Assembly (NCBI GenBank): GCA_945834545.1
Contig: CAMAHO010000092.1
Span: 1-8,722 of the forward strand
Direction of reading: 5' to 3'
DNA from: an uncultured Lachnospiraceae bacterium
Lineage (GTDB): Bacteria; Bacillota; Clostridia; Lachnospirales; Lachnospiraceae
DNA length: 8,722 nucleotides
Shown here: piece after piece, positions 1 through 6,095 of the stretch
How positions within the stretch are numbered: position 1 is the first letter of the stretch
How the letters are laid out: every line of letters starts with the position of its first letter
The notes under the pieces: generated by a model
Databases searched by the model: none
Seen by the model: the letters and a program-made list of their open reading frames with translations, nothing else
What the model was told of the DNA's origin: nothing
Translations under genes and position numbers: made by a program

Positions 1-1013
1 ATGGCGGTGAGATGAAGAAGGGTATGTTCTCTATGATGAACTACTACCTGCCTCTTAAGGGCATTGCTTCCATGCACTGCTCCGCAAACTGCGATATGGA
101 AGGTAAGCACACTGCAATCTTCTTTGGTCTTTCCGGAACCGGTAAGACAACCCTTTCCACCGATCCTAAGAGACTTCTTATCGGTGATGATGAGCACGGT
201 TGGGACGACAACGGCGTATTCAACTTTGAAGGCGGTTGCTATGCAAAGGTTATCGGTCTTGACAAGGAATCTGAGCCTGATATCTACAACGCAATCAGAA
301 GAGATGCTCTTCTTGAGAATGTAACAGTAGATGCAAATGGCAAGATTGACTTTGACGATAAGAGCGTAACCGAGAATACTCGTGTATCTTATCCAATTCA
401 GCACATTGATAACATTGCATCCAAGGTTAACGGTGTATCTGCAGGTCCTGCGGCTGACAATGTAATCTTCCTTTCCGCAGATGCATTTGGAGTACTTCCT
501 CCGGTATCTATCTTAACACCTGAGCAGACACAGTATTACTTCCTTTCCGGATTTACTGCTAAGCTTGCTGGTACAGAGAGAGGAATCACTGAGCCTACAC
601 CTACCTTCTCCGCTTGCTTTGGACAGGCTTTCTTAGAGCTTCATCCTACAAAGTACGGCGAGGAGCTTGTTAAGAAGATGGAAGCTAACGGCGCTAAGGC
701 TTATCTTGTAAACACCGGCTGGAACGGAACCGGTAAGAGAATCACAATTAAGGATACTCGTGGAATCATCGACGCTATCTTAAATGGTGATATCAAGAAT
801 GCACCTACCAAGAAGATTCCTATGTTTAACTTCGAAGTTCCTACAGAACTTCCCGGCGTAGATCCTAAGATCTTAGATCCTAGAGATACCTATGCTGATG
901 TTACCGAGTGGGAGACAAAGGCTAAGGATTTGGCTGAGAGATTCCAGAAGAACTTCGTTAAGTACACTACAAACGATGCAGGTAAGGCTCTTGTAGCAGC
1001 TGGTCCTCAGTAA
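1..1013 (+). CDS. pckA: Phosphoenolpyruvate carboxykinase (ATP), 5'-truncated by window
   Basis: Catalyses oxaloacetate + ATP <-> PEP + ADP + CO2 in the cytosol. In fermentative anaerobes it often runs in the CO2-fixing direction. The reading frame is open from base 3 (Gly-Gly-Glu, then MKKGMFSMMN), so the Met at position 12 is internal and the true start lies upstream. About 336 residues are seen of an expected ~535. Counting from that Met as 1, the visible motifs are the active-site Lys2/Lys3, His22 (equivalent to E. coli His232), the P-loop GLSGTGKTT at 39-47, the metal-binding GDDEHGWDD at 58-66, and Arg124 (equivalent to E. coli Arg333). The C-terminus (LVAAGPQ) closely matches the E. 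coli protein, so the 3' end is intact. The ATP-type P-loop and near collinearity with E. coli PckA exclude the GTP-type family. Codon use is restricted (AAG, CTT, GGT, CCT favoured), as expected for a highly expressed gene. A strong terminator follows 31 bases after the stop. Confidence 0.97.
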   Translation, partial: GGEMKKGMFSMMNYYLPLKGIASMHCSANCDMEGKHTAIFFGLSGTGKTTLSTDPKRLLIGDDEHGWDDNGVFNFEGGCYAKVIGLDKESEPDIYNAIRRDALLENVTVDANGKIDFDDKSVTENTRVSYPIQHIDNIASKVNGVSAGPAADNVIFLSADAFGVLPPVSILTPEQTQYYFLSGFTAKLAGTERGITEPTPTFSACFGQAFLELHPTKYGEELVKKMEANGAKAYLVNTGWNGTGKRITIKDTRGIIDAILNGDIKNAPTKKIPMFNFEVPTELPGVDPKILDPRDTYADVTEWETKAKDLAERFQKNFVKYTTNDAGKALVAAGPQ

Positions 1014-1044
1014 TTTAGTATTTGAATAAGGTTTGAAATAACAG

Positions 1045-1090
1045 ACAGTCCTCTTGTCTTACCACTTGGGTAAGATAGGAGGACTGTTTT
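1045..1090 (+). terminator. Rho-independent terminator of pckA
   Basis: A 19-base arm (1045-1063, ACAGTCCTC...CTTACC) pairs with 1069-1087 (GGTAAG...GAGGACTGT). All 19 positions pair, two of them as G-U, around a 5-base loop, and TTTT then ATT follow. It lies 31 bases past the pckA stop and should separate pckA from the por operon. Confidence 0.9.
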
Positions 1091-1093
1091 ATT

Positions 1094-1239
1094 GTGTGCC
1101 ACTGGGGACGGTAATTTCTGGCTTTTGGGGCGGACCACCGGGGACGGTAATTTCTGGCTTTTTTAGTGTCCCCAGTGGTCCGTTAGGGAACCACTGGGGA
1201 CACTAAAAAAGCCAGAAATTACCGTCCCCGGTGGCACAC
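1094..1239. repeat. Compound inverted/direct repeat, REP/BIME-like (2.5 units)
   Basis: Two 44-base units, 1135-1178 and 1191-1234, are perfect reverse complements around a 12-base spacer. Each unit is itself a hairpin: CCACCGGGGAC (1135-1145) pairs with GTCCCCAGTGG (1168-1178) with one mismatch, and likewise 1191-1201 with 1224-1234. A half unit at 1094-1126 repeats the first part of the unit in direct orientation. It matches 1137-1162 at a 36-base period with one change, and can alternatively pair with 1207-1239 including the outer GTGTGCC/GGCACAC. A further TGTCCCC lies at 1251-1257. No T-run follows, so this is not a simple terminator. Paired, oppositely oriented small palindromes between genes fit the REP/BIME class, which in other bacteria is dispersed by a RAYT (Y1 tyrosine transposase). 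That origin is inferred; no transposase gene is in the window. Confidence 0.85.
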
Positions 1240-1263
1240 CCTACCCCCGTTGTCCCCACCCCC

Positions 1264-1292
1264 TTTACAGAAATCAATTCCTGTAATATACT
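1264..1292 (+). promoter_or_regulatory. Sigma-A-type promoter for porCDAB
   Basis: The -35 box TTTACA (1264-1269) and the -10 box TATACT (1287-1292) are separated by exactly 17 bases. The predicted start point is about 1299, giving a leader of about 43 bases before porC. It sits just downstream of the repeat element and is the only strong promoter-like match seen in this gap. Confidence 0.7.
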
Positions 1293-1296
1293 AGAC

Positions 1297-1308
1297 AAGT
1301 GTACACTT
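1297..1308. promoter_or_regulatory. 12-bp perfect palindrome at predicted por start point (candidate operator)
   Basis: AAGTGTACACTT is a perfect 12-base palindrome that begins 4 bases after the -10 box, so it would cover the transcription start. That is a typical position for a repressor site. I do not recognise it as a Rex, CodY or other named consensus. It could also be chance, so the regulatory role is inferred. Confidence 0.35.
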
Positions 1309-1341
1309 TAGCGAAATAATACGAAAAAGGACGAAAAACAG

Positions 1342-1914
1342 ATGAGAGTATTAACCGAAATCAGATGGCATGGCCGTGGTGGGCAGGGTGCAAAAACGGC
1401 AGCACTTTTGCTCGCAGATGTGGCGTTTAATCTGGGAAAATATGTACAGGGCTTTCCGGAGTATGGACCGGAGAGAATGGGAGCGCCTATTACGGCTTAC
1501 GACCGAATCAGTGATAAACCTATCCGGGTTCATTCTAACATATATGAGCCGGATTTTGTGGTAGTGGTGGACGAAACCTTATTACATACAGTCGATGTGA
1601 CAAGGGGCTTGAAGAAGGAAGGAGCCATCCTGATTAATACCCAGAAAACCAAGGAGGAGATACTTCCCCTGTTACATGGTTATGAGGGGGAGGTCCGCAT
1701 CATTAATGCCAGGAAGGTATGTATGGAAACACTGGGCAAATATTTCCCCAATACTCCCATGCTGGCTGCCATTGTAAAGGTGTCAGGAATTATGGAGGAG
1801 GAAGTATTCTTAAGAGAGATGGAGACCTCCTTAAAACATAAATTTGCTAAAAAACCTGAGGTTTTGGAGGGCAATATGAAGGCTCTGAAATTAGCGTTAC
1901 AGGAGGTGCAATAA
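1342..1914 (+). CDS. porC: 2-oxoacid (probably pyruvate):ferredoxin oxidoreductase, gamma subunit
   Basis: This 190-residue gamma subunit belongs to a four-subunit ferredoxin-dependent enzyme that converts a 2-oxoacid plus CoA to acyl-CoA, CO2 and reduced ferredoxin. The N-terminal Gly-rich motif GRGGQGAKTA (11-20), FPEYGPERMGAPI (38-50) and VVVDETLL (74-81) are family hallmarks, and the gamma domain contributes to CoA binding in related PFORs. The length is normal for the family. The start at ATG 1342 has a modest AAGGA (1328-1332) nine bases upstream. This is the first gene of the operon, about 43 bases after the predicted start point. Its stop overlaps the porD start by one base (TAATG), implying translational coupling. 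The EYGPERMGAP segment favours pyruvate-type PorC, but the gamma subunit alone cannot prove the substrate. Confidence 0.9.
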   Translation: MRVLTEIRWHGRGGQGAKTAALLLADVAFNLGKYVQGFPEYGPERMGAPITAYDRISDKPIRVHSNIYEPDFVVVVDETLLHTVDVTRGLKKEGAILINTQKTKEEILPLLHGYEGEVRIINARKVCMETLGKYFPNTPMLAAIVKVSGIMEEEVFLREMETSLKHKFAKKPEVLEGNMKALKLALQEVQ

Positions 1915-2216
1915 TGGCTTTTAAGGCAGAAAATATAAATGAAACCATTGCATGGCAGGATTTGACAGAAGGCCTGCAGATTCACCAGGCAGCTACCTCT
2001 AAAGGATTTGAAACCGGAGAATGGAGAACCAATACACCGGTATTTCTACAGGAAAAATGTAAGCAGTGTCTGCTTTGCGTTCCTTATTGCCCGGATTCCT
2101 GTATTCTGGTACGTGACGGAAAGAGAGCAGAATTTGACTTAAAGCATTGCAAAGGCTGTGGTATCTGTGTGGCAGCCTGTCCTTTCGGAGCAATCGTAAT
2201 GAAGGAGGGCGAATAA
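1914..2216 (+). CDS. porD: 2-oxoacid:ferredoxin oxidoreductase, delta subunit (2x[4Fe-4S] ferredoxin-like)
   Basis: This 100-residue electron-transfer subunit carries two [4Fe-4S] clusters from the catalytic cluster toward external ferredoxin. Two classical Cys motifs are visible: C49-C52-C55-C59 (CKQCLLCVPYCP) and C79-C82-C85-C89 (CKGCGICVAACP). Cys63, after the first motif, probably supplies the pairing typical of 8Fe ferredoxins in addition to C59 (inferred). About 45 residues precede the clusters, ending in EWRTNTPVF, which matches the N-terminal extension of PorD rather than a free ferredoxin. The start is set by a near-perfect AGGAGG (1901-1906) seven bases upstream inside the end of porC. 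The next gene starts immediately after the stop codon. Confidence 0.93.
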   Translation: MAFKAENINETIAWQDLTEGLQIHQAATSKGFETGEWRTNTPVFLQEKCKQCLLCVPYCPDSCILVRDGKRAEFDLKHCKGCGICVAACPFGAIVMKEGE

Positions 2217-3425
2217 ATGGTACAGAGTAAAAAAGAGAGAATGTCCGGAAACGAAGCAGTTGCTCACGCAATCAAACAGATTAATCCGGATGTCATGCCG
2301 GCTTTCCCCATTACCCCTTCCACGGAAATTCCTCAGTTTGTGTCGAATATGATTGCCAACGGGGAGATTGACACGGAATTCATTCCTGTGGAGAGTGAGC
2401 ATAGCTCTATGAGTGCAGCCATTGGCGCAGAAGCAGCCGGTGCCCGTACCTTGACAGCCACCTCCTCCTGCGGTTTGGCATTTATGTGGGAGGTGCTCTA
2501 TGTAGCAGCCTCCAATCGACTTCCCATTATGATGGAGGTAGTCAACAGAGCACTGTCCGGACCCATTAATATCAACGCGGAGCACTCTGACAGTATGGGA
2601 GCCAGAGACAGCGGATGGCTTCAAATCTATGCTGAGAATAATCAGGAGGTCTATGACAATACCATTCAAGCCTATCGTATTGCAGAGCATGCGGATGTGA
2701 AGCTTCCTATTATGATTTGTCAGGATGGTTTCATTACAAGCCACGCAGTAGAAAATATAGAGCTTCTGCCCACCAATGCGGTGAAGGACTTTGTGGGAAC
2801 CTATGAGCCGGAGCATTATCTGTTAAAAGAAGATGAGACCATGGCAATCGGGCCCTACGCTATCTCTCCCTATTGTATGGAGGCGAAGCGTGCCCAGGCA
2901 CAGGGTATGATCAATGCCAAGAAGGTTATCCTACAGGTGGCGGAGGAATTTGAAAAGCTGTCCGGCAGAAAATACGGCTTTTATGAGGGCTATGAGCTGG
3001 ACGATGCAGACTTTGTCTTGGTAGCCATCGGCTCTGTGTGCGGAACCATCAAGGATGCTATTGACGAGCTGCGCAGCAAGGGAAAAAAGGTTGGCTTATT
3101 AAAGGTCAGAGTGTTCAGGCCCTTCCCTGGGGAAGAATTTGCAAAGGCATTGAAAACAGCAAAGGCAATTGCCATTATGGATCGCTGCGAGGGCTATAAC
3201 GCCAACGGCGGTCCTTTGGGAGCGGAATTGACAACGGCTTTATATAAGGAAAAAGCGCAAGCTGAGGTTGTGAACATCATCTATGGTTTATCCGGACGTG
3301 ATGTCAAGACGGAAGACATCTGCAGAGTATATGAGAAGCTTGAGAAGTTATCTCAAGGTACAGATGAGTTTGGCCCATATCCTTATCTCGGACTTAGAAG
3401 CAATGAGTCTGCAGATAGAATCTAG
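2217..3425 (+). CDS. porA: 2-oxoacid (probably pyruvate):ferredoxin oxidoreductase, alpha subunit
   Basis: The alpha subunit holds the pyrimidine-binding domain of the thiamine pyrophosphate enzyme plus a transketolase C-terminal-like domain. In the 402 residues, the substrate loop PITPSTE (31-37) and VESEHSS (58-64), containing the conserved Glu that contacts thiamine pyrophosphate, are present. Arg111 in VVNRALSGP matches the Arg that binds the pyruvate carboxylate in PFORs, and RDSGWLQIYAENNQE (130-144) is a strong family signature. The C-terminal part (about 265-375, VLVAIGSVCGT, RPFPGEEF, MDRCEGYNANGGPLG) is the transketolase-C/domain II portion. The start at ATG 2217 directly abuts the porD stop, with AAGGAGG (2202-2208) eight bases upstream. 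A later Met at residue 9 (2241) lacks an equally good site. Pyruvate is the most likely substrate, but a branched-chain or related 2-oxoacid is not excluded. Confidence 0.92.
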   Translation: MVQSKKERMSGNEAVAHAIKQINPDVMPAFPITPSTEIPQFVSNMIANGEIDTEFIPVESEHSSMSAAIGAEAAGARTLTATSSCGLAFMWEVLYVAASNRLPIMMEVVNRALSGPININAEHSDSMGARDSGWLQIYAENNQEVYDNTIQAYRIAEHADVKLPIMICQDGFITSHAVENIELLPTNAVKDFVGTYEPEHYLLKEDETMAIGPYAISPYCMEAKRAQAQGMINAKKVILQVAEEFEKLSGRKYGFYEGYELDDADFVLVAIGSVCGTIKDAIDELRSKGKKVGLLKVRVFRPFPGEEFAKALKTAKAIAIMDRCEGYNANGGPLGAELTTALYKEKAQAEVVNIIYGLSGRDVKTEDICRVYEKLEKLSQGTDEFGPYPYLGLRSNESADRI

Positions 3426-3442
3426 ATAGGGAGGAGAGAAGA

Positions 3443-4387
3443 ATGCAGACAAAAAATACCTTCGATTTTAAAGAAATTCAAGGAAGAGAAGAACGTTTGG
3501 CACCGGGACACAGAATGTGCGCCGGCTGTGGCGGCACAATCGCTGTAAGAAATGTTCTTAAGGCACTTCATCCCGGGGATAAGGCAGTGATTGGCAATGC
3601 CACAGGCTGTCTGGAGGTTTCCTCCTTTATGTATCCTTATACCGCATATGAGGATAGCTATATTCACAATGCATTTGAAAATGCAGGTGCAACCTTATCC
3701 GGGGTTGAGACTGCGTATAAGGCCCTTAAGAAAAAGGGTAAGATTACAGAAGAATATAAGTTCATCACCTTTGGAGGAGACGGCGGTACTTATGATATCG
3801 GTTTACAGTCTTTATCAGGGGCTATGGAGCGTGGGCACGACATGGTGTATGTCTGCTATGACAATGGGGCATATATGAATACCGGTGTGCAGCGTTCTTC
3901 CGCAACTCCAATGTATGCGGATACGACTACAACCCCCACGGGAAAACAGTCTGACGGAAAGCCCCAGAGACGAAAGGATTTAGCAGGGGTAATTGCGGCT
4001 CATAATATTCCTTATGTAGCGCAGACTACCTTCATCGGAAATATGAAGGATTTATATACCAAGTCTGAGAAAGCCATATACACTCCCGGGGCTGCCTTTT
4101 TAAATATCCTGGCCCCCTGCCCGAGAGGCTGGAAATATGACTCACCGGAAATTATCGAGATTTGTAAGCTGTCGGTGGAAACCTGTTATTGGCCTCTGTT
4201 TGAAGTGATAGAGGGCAAATGGCAGCTAAGCTATATGCCCAAGAAAAAATTACCAATTGAGGACTTCTTAAACAAACAGGGCAGATTCAAGCATCTGTTT
4301 AAGCCCGAAAATGCCTATTTAATTCAGGCTTTCCAGGAGGAAGTGGACCGAAGATGGGAAGAACTTTTGGTTCGTTGTAATGCATAA
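3443..4387 (+). CDS. porB: 2-oxoacid (probably pyruvate):ferredoxin oxidoreductase, beta subunit
   Basis: The beta subunit binds the thiamine diphosphate-Mg site and the catalytic [4Fe-4S] cluster. In 314 residues, the TPP motif runs from GDGGTYDIG (112-120) to DNGAYMNTG (140-148). The proximal cluster ligands are probably Cys26, Cys29 (MCAGCGG), Cys56 (NATGCLE) and Cys226 (LAPCPRGW), the arrangement expected for PorB. ATPMYADTTTTP (154-165) is also conserved in the family. The start at 3443 follows GGGAGGAG (3429-3436) by six bases, and the gene lies 17 bases after porA. All four subunits are present with every visible key residue, so the complex should be functional. No clear terminator follows the stop; the next signals belong to a new promoter and an RNA. 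Confidence 0.93.
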   Translation: MQTKNTFDFKEIQGREERLAPGHRMCAGCGGTIAVRNVLKALHPGDKAVIGNATGCLEVSSFMYPYTAYEDSYIHNAFENAGATLSGVETAYKALKKKGKITEEYKFITFGGDGGTYDIGLQSLSGAMERGHDMVYVCYDNGAYMNTGVQRSSATPMYADTTTTPTGKQSDGKPQRRKDLAGVIAAHNIPYVAQTTFIGNMKDLYTKSEKAIYTPGAAFLNILAPCPRGWKYDSPEIIEICKLSVETCYWPLFEVIEGKWQLSYMPKKKLPIEDFLNKQGRFKHLFKPENAYLIQAFQEEVDRRWEELLVRCNA

Positions 4388-4394
4388 GAAACAG

Positions 4395-4423
4395 TTGTAA
4401 TTTCAACGTAAATGGTATATACT
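4395..4423 (+). promoter_or_regulatory. Sigma-A-type promoter upstream of the 6S-like RNA
   Basis: The -35 TTGTAA (4395-4400) and -10 TATACT (4418-4423) have 17-base spacing and start 8 bases after the porB stop. The predicted start is near 4430. No gene start lies nearby downstream, which fits an RNA gene. The transcript would begin about 45 bases before the recognisable RNA core, so either 5' processing occurs or the mature 5' end is further upstream than I can define. Confidence 0.55.
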
Positions 4424-4474
4424 AAAGATACCTGAAATGTTTGATGACTCTTGTTTATTTTTGAACCTACATTA

Positions 4475-4630
4475 CTTTTTATGGGATTCCTATATCGCAT
4501 CATAGCTGTCAGGCCCTCACTCATTTGAGGATCGCAGGGGAAGGCAAAAGTGGTGTTGCGGTTACCCACCTAGCTTAGCTAGGAGTCAAAGGGCAAGAGG
4601 CGGCATTTCGGGATATTACATAAGAAAAAG
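4475..4630 (+). ncRNA. ssrS: Probable 6S RNA (RNA polymerase-binding regulator)
   Basis: 6S RNA mimics an open promoter and sequesters housekeeping RNA polymerase. The 3' part AGGCGGCATTTCGGGAT (4598-4614) closely matches the 3' closing-stem strand of E. coli 6S RNA (GGCGGCATCTCGGAGAT), and GGAGTCAAAGGG just upstream also resembles it. A rod-like fold can be drawn. The closing stem is TTATG (4479-4483) with CATAA (4619-4623) plus ATTCC with GGGAT. GCCCT (4513-4517) pairs with AGGGC (4590-4594). A central open region has a small hairpin on its 3' side, CCTAGC-TTA-GCTAGG (4569-4583), and an apical stem CGCA/TGCG (4533-4536/4557-4560) closes the distal end. There is no open reading frame with a ribosome site. 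It has its own promoter and a hairpin behind it. The edges are approximate; only the core is well supported. SRP RNA, tmRNA and RNase P signatures are absent. Confidence 0.7.
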
Positions 4631-4647
4631 CATAAAGTACAAAAGCA

Positions 4648-4685
4648 AGAAGCAACCTATTTACTAGGTTGCTTCTAATTATATT
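4648..4685 (+). terminator. Strong hairpin, probable terminator after the 6S-like RNA
   Basis: AGAAGCAACCT (4648-4658) pairs perfectly with AGGTTGCTTCT (4666-4676) around a 7-base loop. The tail AATTATATT is A/T-rich rather than a clean U-run, so termination may be incomplete and some transcripts could continue into the downstream gene at 4721. Confidence 0.55.
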
Positions 4686-4720
4686 AGAGGGTTTAGAAAT
4701 CAGGCTGGAAGGAGAGGCTT

Positions 4721-6091
4721 GTGAGAAAAAAGATTAGGTATGTTGTGCTTTTGTTACTATGCTTTCTTATATTAATATGTTTACCTAACGAAAAAAAAGC
4801 TCCTCAGGAAACAGAGGGGGAAAGTCCTGTTGTACATAACATGAATATTCTGTTGAATCTCTTCGGCATAAAAGAAGAAAAACCAGCCACAATTCATCTG
4901 GAGCATAAGACAGGGGAGGAAAGAATCCGTATAGTAATCAAGAATAACGGATATTCCTCTATCTATCATGAGGAAATAGAGATTGAAGATTCCAAAGGCA
5001 ACCATTGGAGATTTTGCAATGCGAAGGCGGAACAGGAAAAGAATATCTGTCTGATAGGAGAGGAAGAGAATCGCTTTATCGTCACTACCTTGGATAGAAA
5101 TCAAACATTTGGAGGCTTTCGGGGAGATTTGTATCTCTATGCAGAAGAGGACGGGTATGTGCTTGTAAATGAGCTGCCCTTGGAAGCGTATTTATATGGA
5201 GTTGTGCCAGGGGAAATGCCAGCCTCCTATCCCCTTGAGGCCCTTAAGGCTCAGGCCGTATGCGCCAGAAGCTATGCCTATGATAAGCTCCTGCATCCTC
5301 GATATGAGAGATACACTGCACACTTAGATGACAGCACATCCTTTCAGGTATACGGCACCGGGGCAGAACGGGATAGTACCAATGAAGCAGTTCGCATCAC
5401 GGAGGGCCAGGTGCTTCTACAAGGGGAAACAGAGGTTTTGGAAACCTGGTATTATTCTACCTCTATGGGGAATGGGAGAGAGTATCTGCTAAAGGAGAAC
5501 CGGTTGGAGGACAGAGGAAGCTGGCAGGGGTACCTGCAAGACTTGACGGAGGAAGAGGCGTTTCAAGCAGTAATATGTACTGTGGATGAGCAGGATTTGG
5601 AAAACCAGGAAAAGCTTTATCGTTGGACCGTGGAGTGTTTTGACAAGGATATTTGTGAAAAATTGTATGATAAGCTAAAGCAGCTGCCTTCCATACAGGG
5701 AGATGCTCTGGAAAGATTTCAGTACATAAATAATCTGGAGGTCACAAAGAGAGGTCAAGGAGGTGTGGTAGAGGAAATTACCATCGTAACCGAAAAGGGA
5801 AGCTATAGCGTAGAGGGGGAGAGCAACTGTCGTAAACTGCTATGCCTAGAATCTGCTGAAATCAGAGACCAGTATGGCACTCTATGGGAAGGCATGGAGC
5901 TGTTGCCAAGCGGTTTTTTCGTAATAGAGACTAGCACAAACAATGAGAATGTGATAGGATACAAGCTGTGTGGTGGCGGATTTGGACATGGAAGGGGAAT
6001 GAGCCAGAACGGTGCCAAGGGGTTAGCTCTTAGGGGCTATTCTTATGAGGAGATTTTGATGTTTTTTTACGGGGAAGACGGAGATTTGTGA
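4721..6091 (+). CDS. SpoIID/LytB-domain protein, membrane-anchored
   Basis: The family includes the sporulation lytic transglycosylase SpoIID, which cleaves glycan strands from which stem peptides have been removed. In 456 residues there is an N-terminal signal anchor (about 6-22, VVLLLLCFLILICL) after a basic start, so the domain lies outside the membrane. The core begins near 130 (GGFRGDLYLY). ELPLEAYLYGVVPGEMP (151-167) contains Glu165, the catalytic Glu position of SpoIID, followed by LEALKAQAVCARSYAY and WYYSTSMGNG (243-252). The C-terminal signature GGGFGHGRGMSQNGAKG (418-434) is complete. It is about 100 residues longer than typical SpoIID, with extra sequence at the N-terminus and around 265-340. 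The loop after the active Glu reads SFQVY (207-211), where some clostridial SpoIIDs have a zinc-binding Cys. The start is GTG, supported by AAGGAG (4709-4714) six bases upstream. It is probably a paralogue rather than SpoIID itself. Confidence 0.85.
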   Translation: MRKKIRYVVLLLLCFLILICLPNEKKAPQETEGESPVVHNMNILLNLFGIKEEKPATIHLEHKTGEERIRIVIKNNGYSSIYHEEIEIEDSKGNHWRFCNAKAEQEKNICLIGEEENRFIVTTLDRNQTFGGFRGDLYLYAEEDGYVLVNELPLEAYLYGVVPGEMPASYPLEALKAQAVCARSYAYDKLLHPRYERYTAHLDDSTSFQVYGTGAERDSTNEAVRITEGQVLLQGETEVLETWYYSTSMGNGREYLLKENRLEDRGSWQGYLQDLTEEEAFQAVICTVDEQDLENQEKLYRWTVECFDKDICEKLYDKLKQLPSIQGDALERFQYINNLEVTKRGQGGVVEEITIVTEKGSYSVEGESNCRKLLCLESAEIRDQYGTLWEGMELLPSGFFVIETSTNNENVIGYKLCGGGFGHGRGMSQNGAKGLALRGYSYEEILMFFYGEDGDL

Positions 6092-6095
6092 GCTC

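Noticed and set aside
12..14. The ATG at position 12 as the start of pckA
   Set aside because: The frame is open upstream with the conserved GGE-MKKG context, and about 200 N-terminal residues of the family would be missing. The gene is cut by the window edge.
1135..1234. The 45-bp inverted repeat as a second transcription terminator
   Set aside because: No U-run follows either arm, and a good terminator already lies at 1045-1090.
2139..2816. A 225-codon open frame on the - strand opposite porA
   Set aside because: It lies wholly opposite porD/porA, whose products are unmistakable. Its translation is Cys/His-rich and resembles no family, and it lacks a ribosome site.
4475..4630. SRP RNA, tmRNA or a riboswitch instead of 6S RNA
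   Set aside because: No SRP apical loop, tRNA-like ends or RNase P core motifs are present. The downstream gene is not metabolic, and the 3' strand matches 6S best.
4669..4697. TTGCTT-N17-TTTAGA as a promoter for the SpoIID-like gene
   Set aside because: The -35 box overlaps the hairpin stem, the -10 is poor, and the start point would fall in the ribosome binding site.
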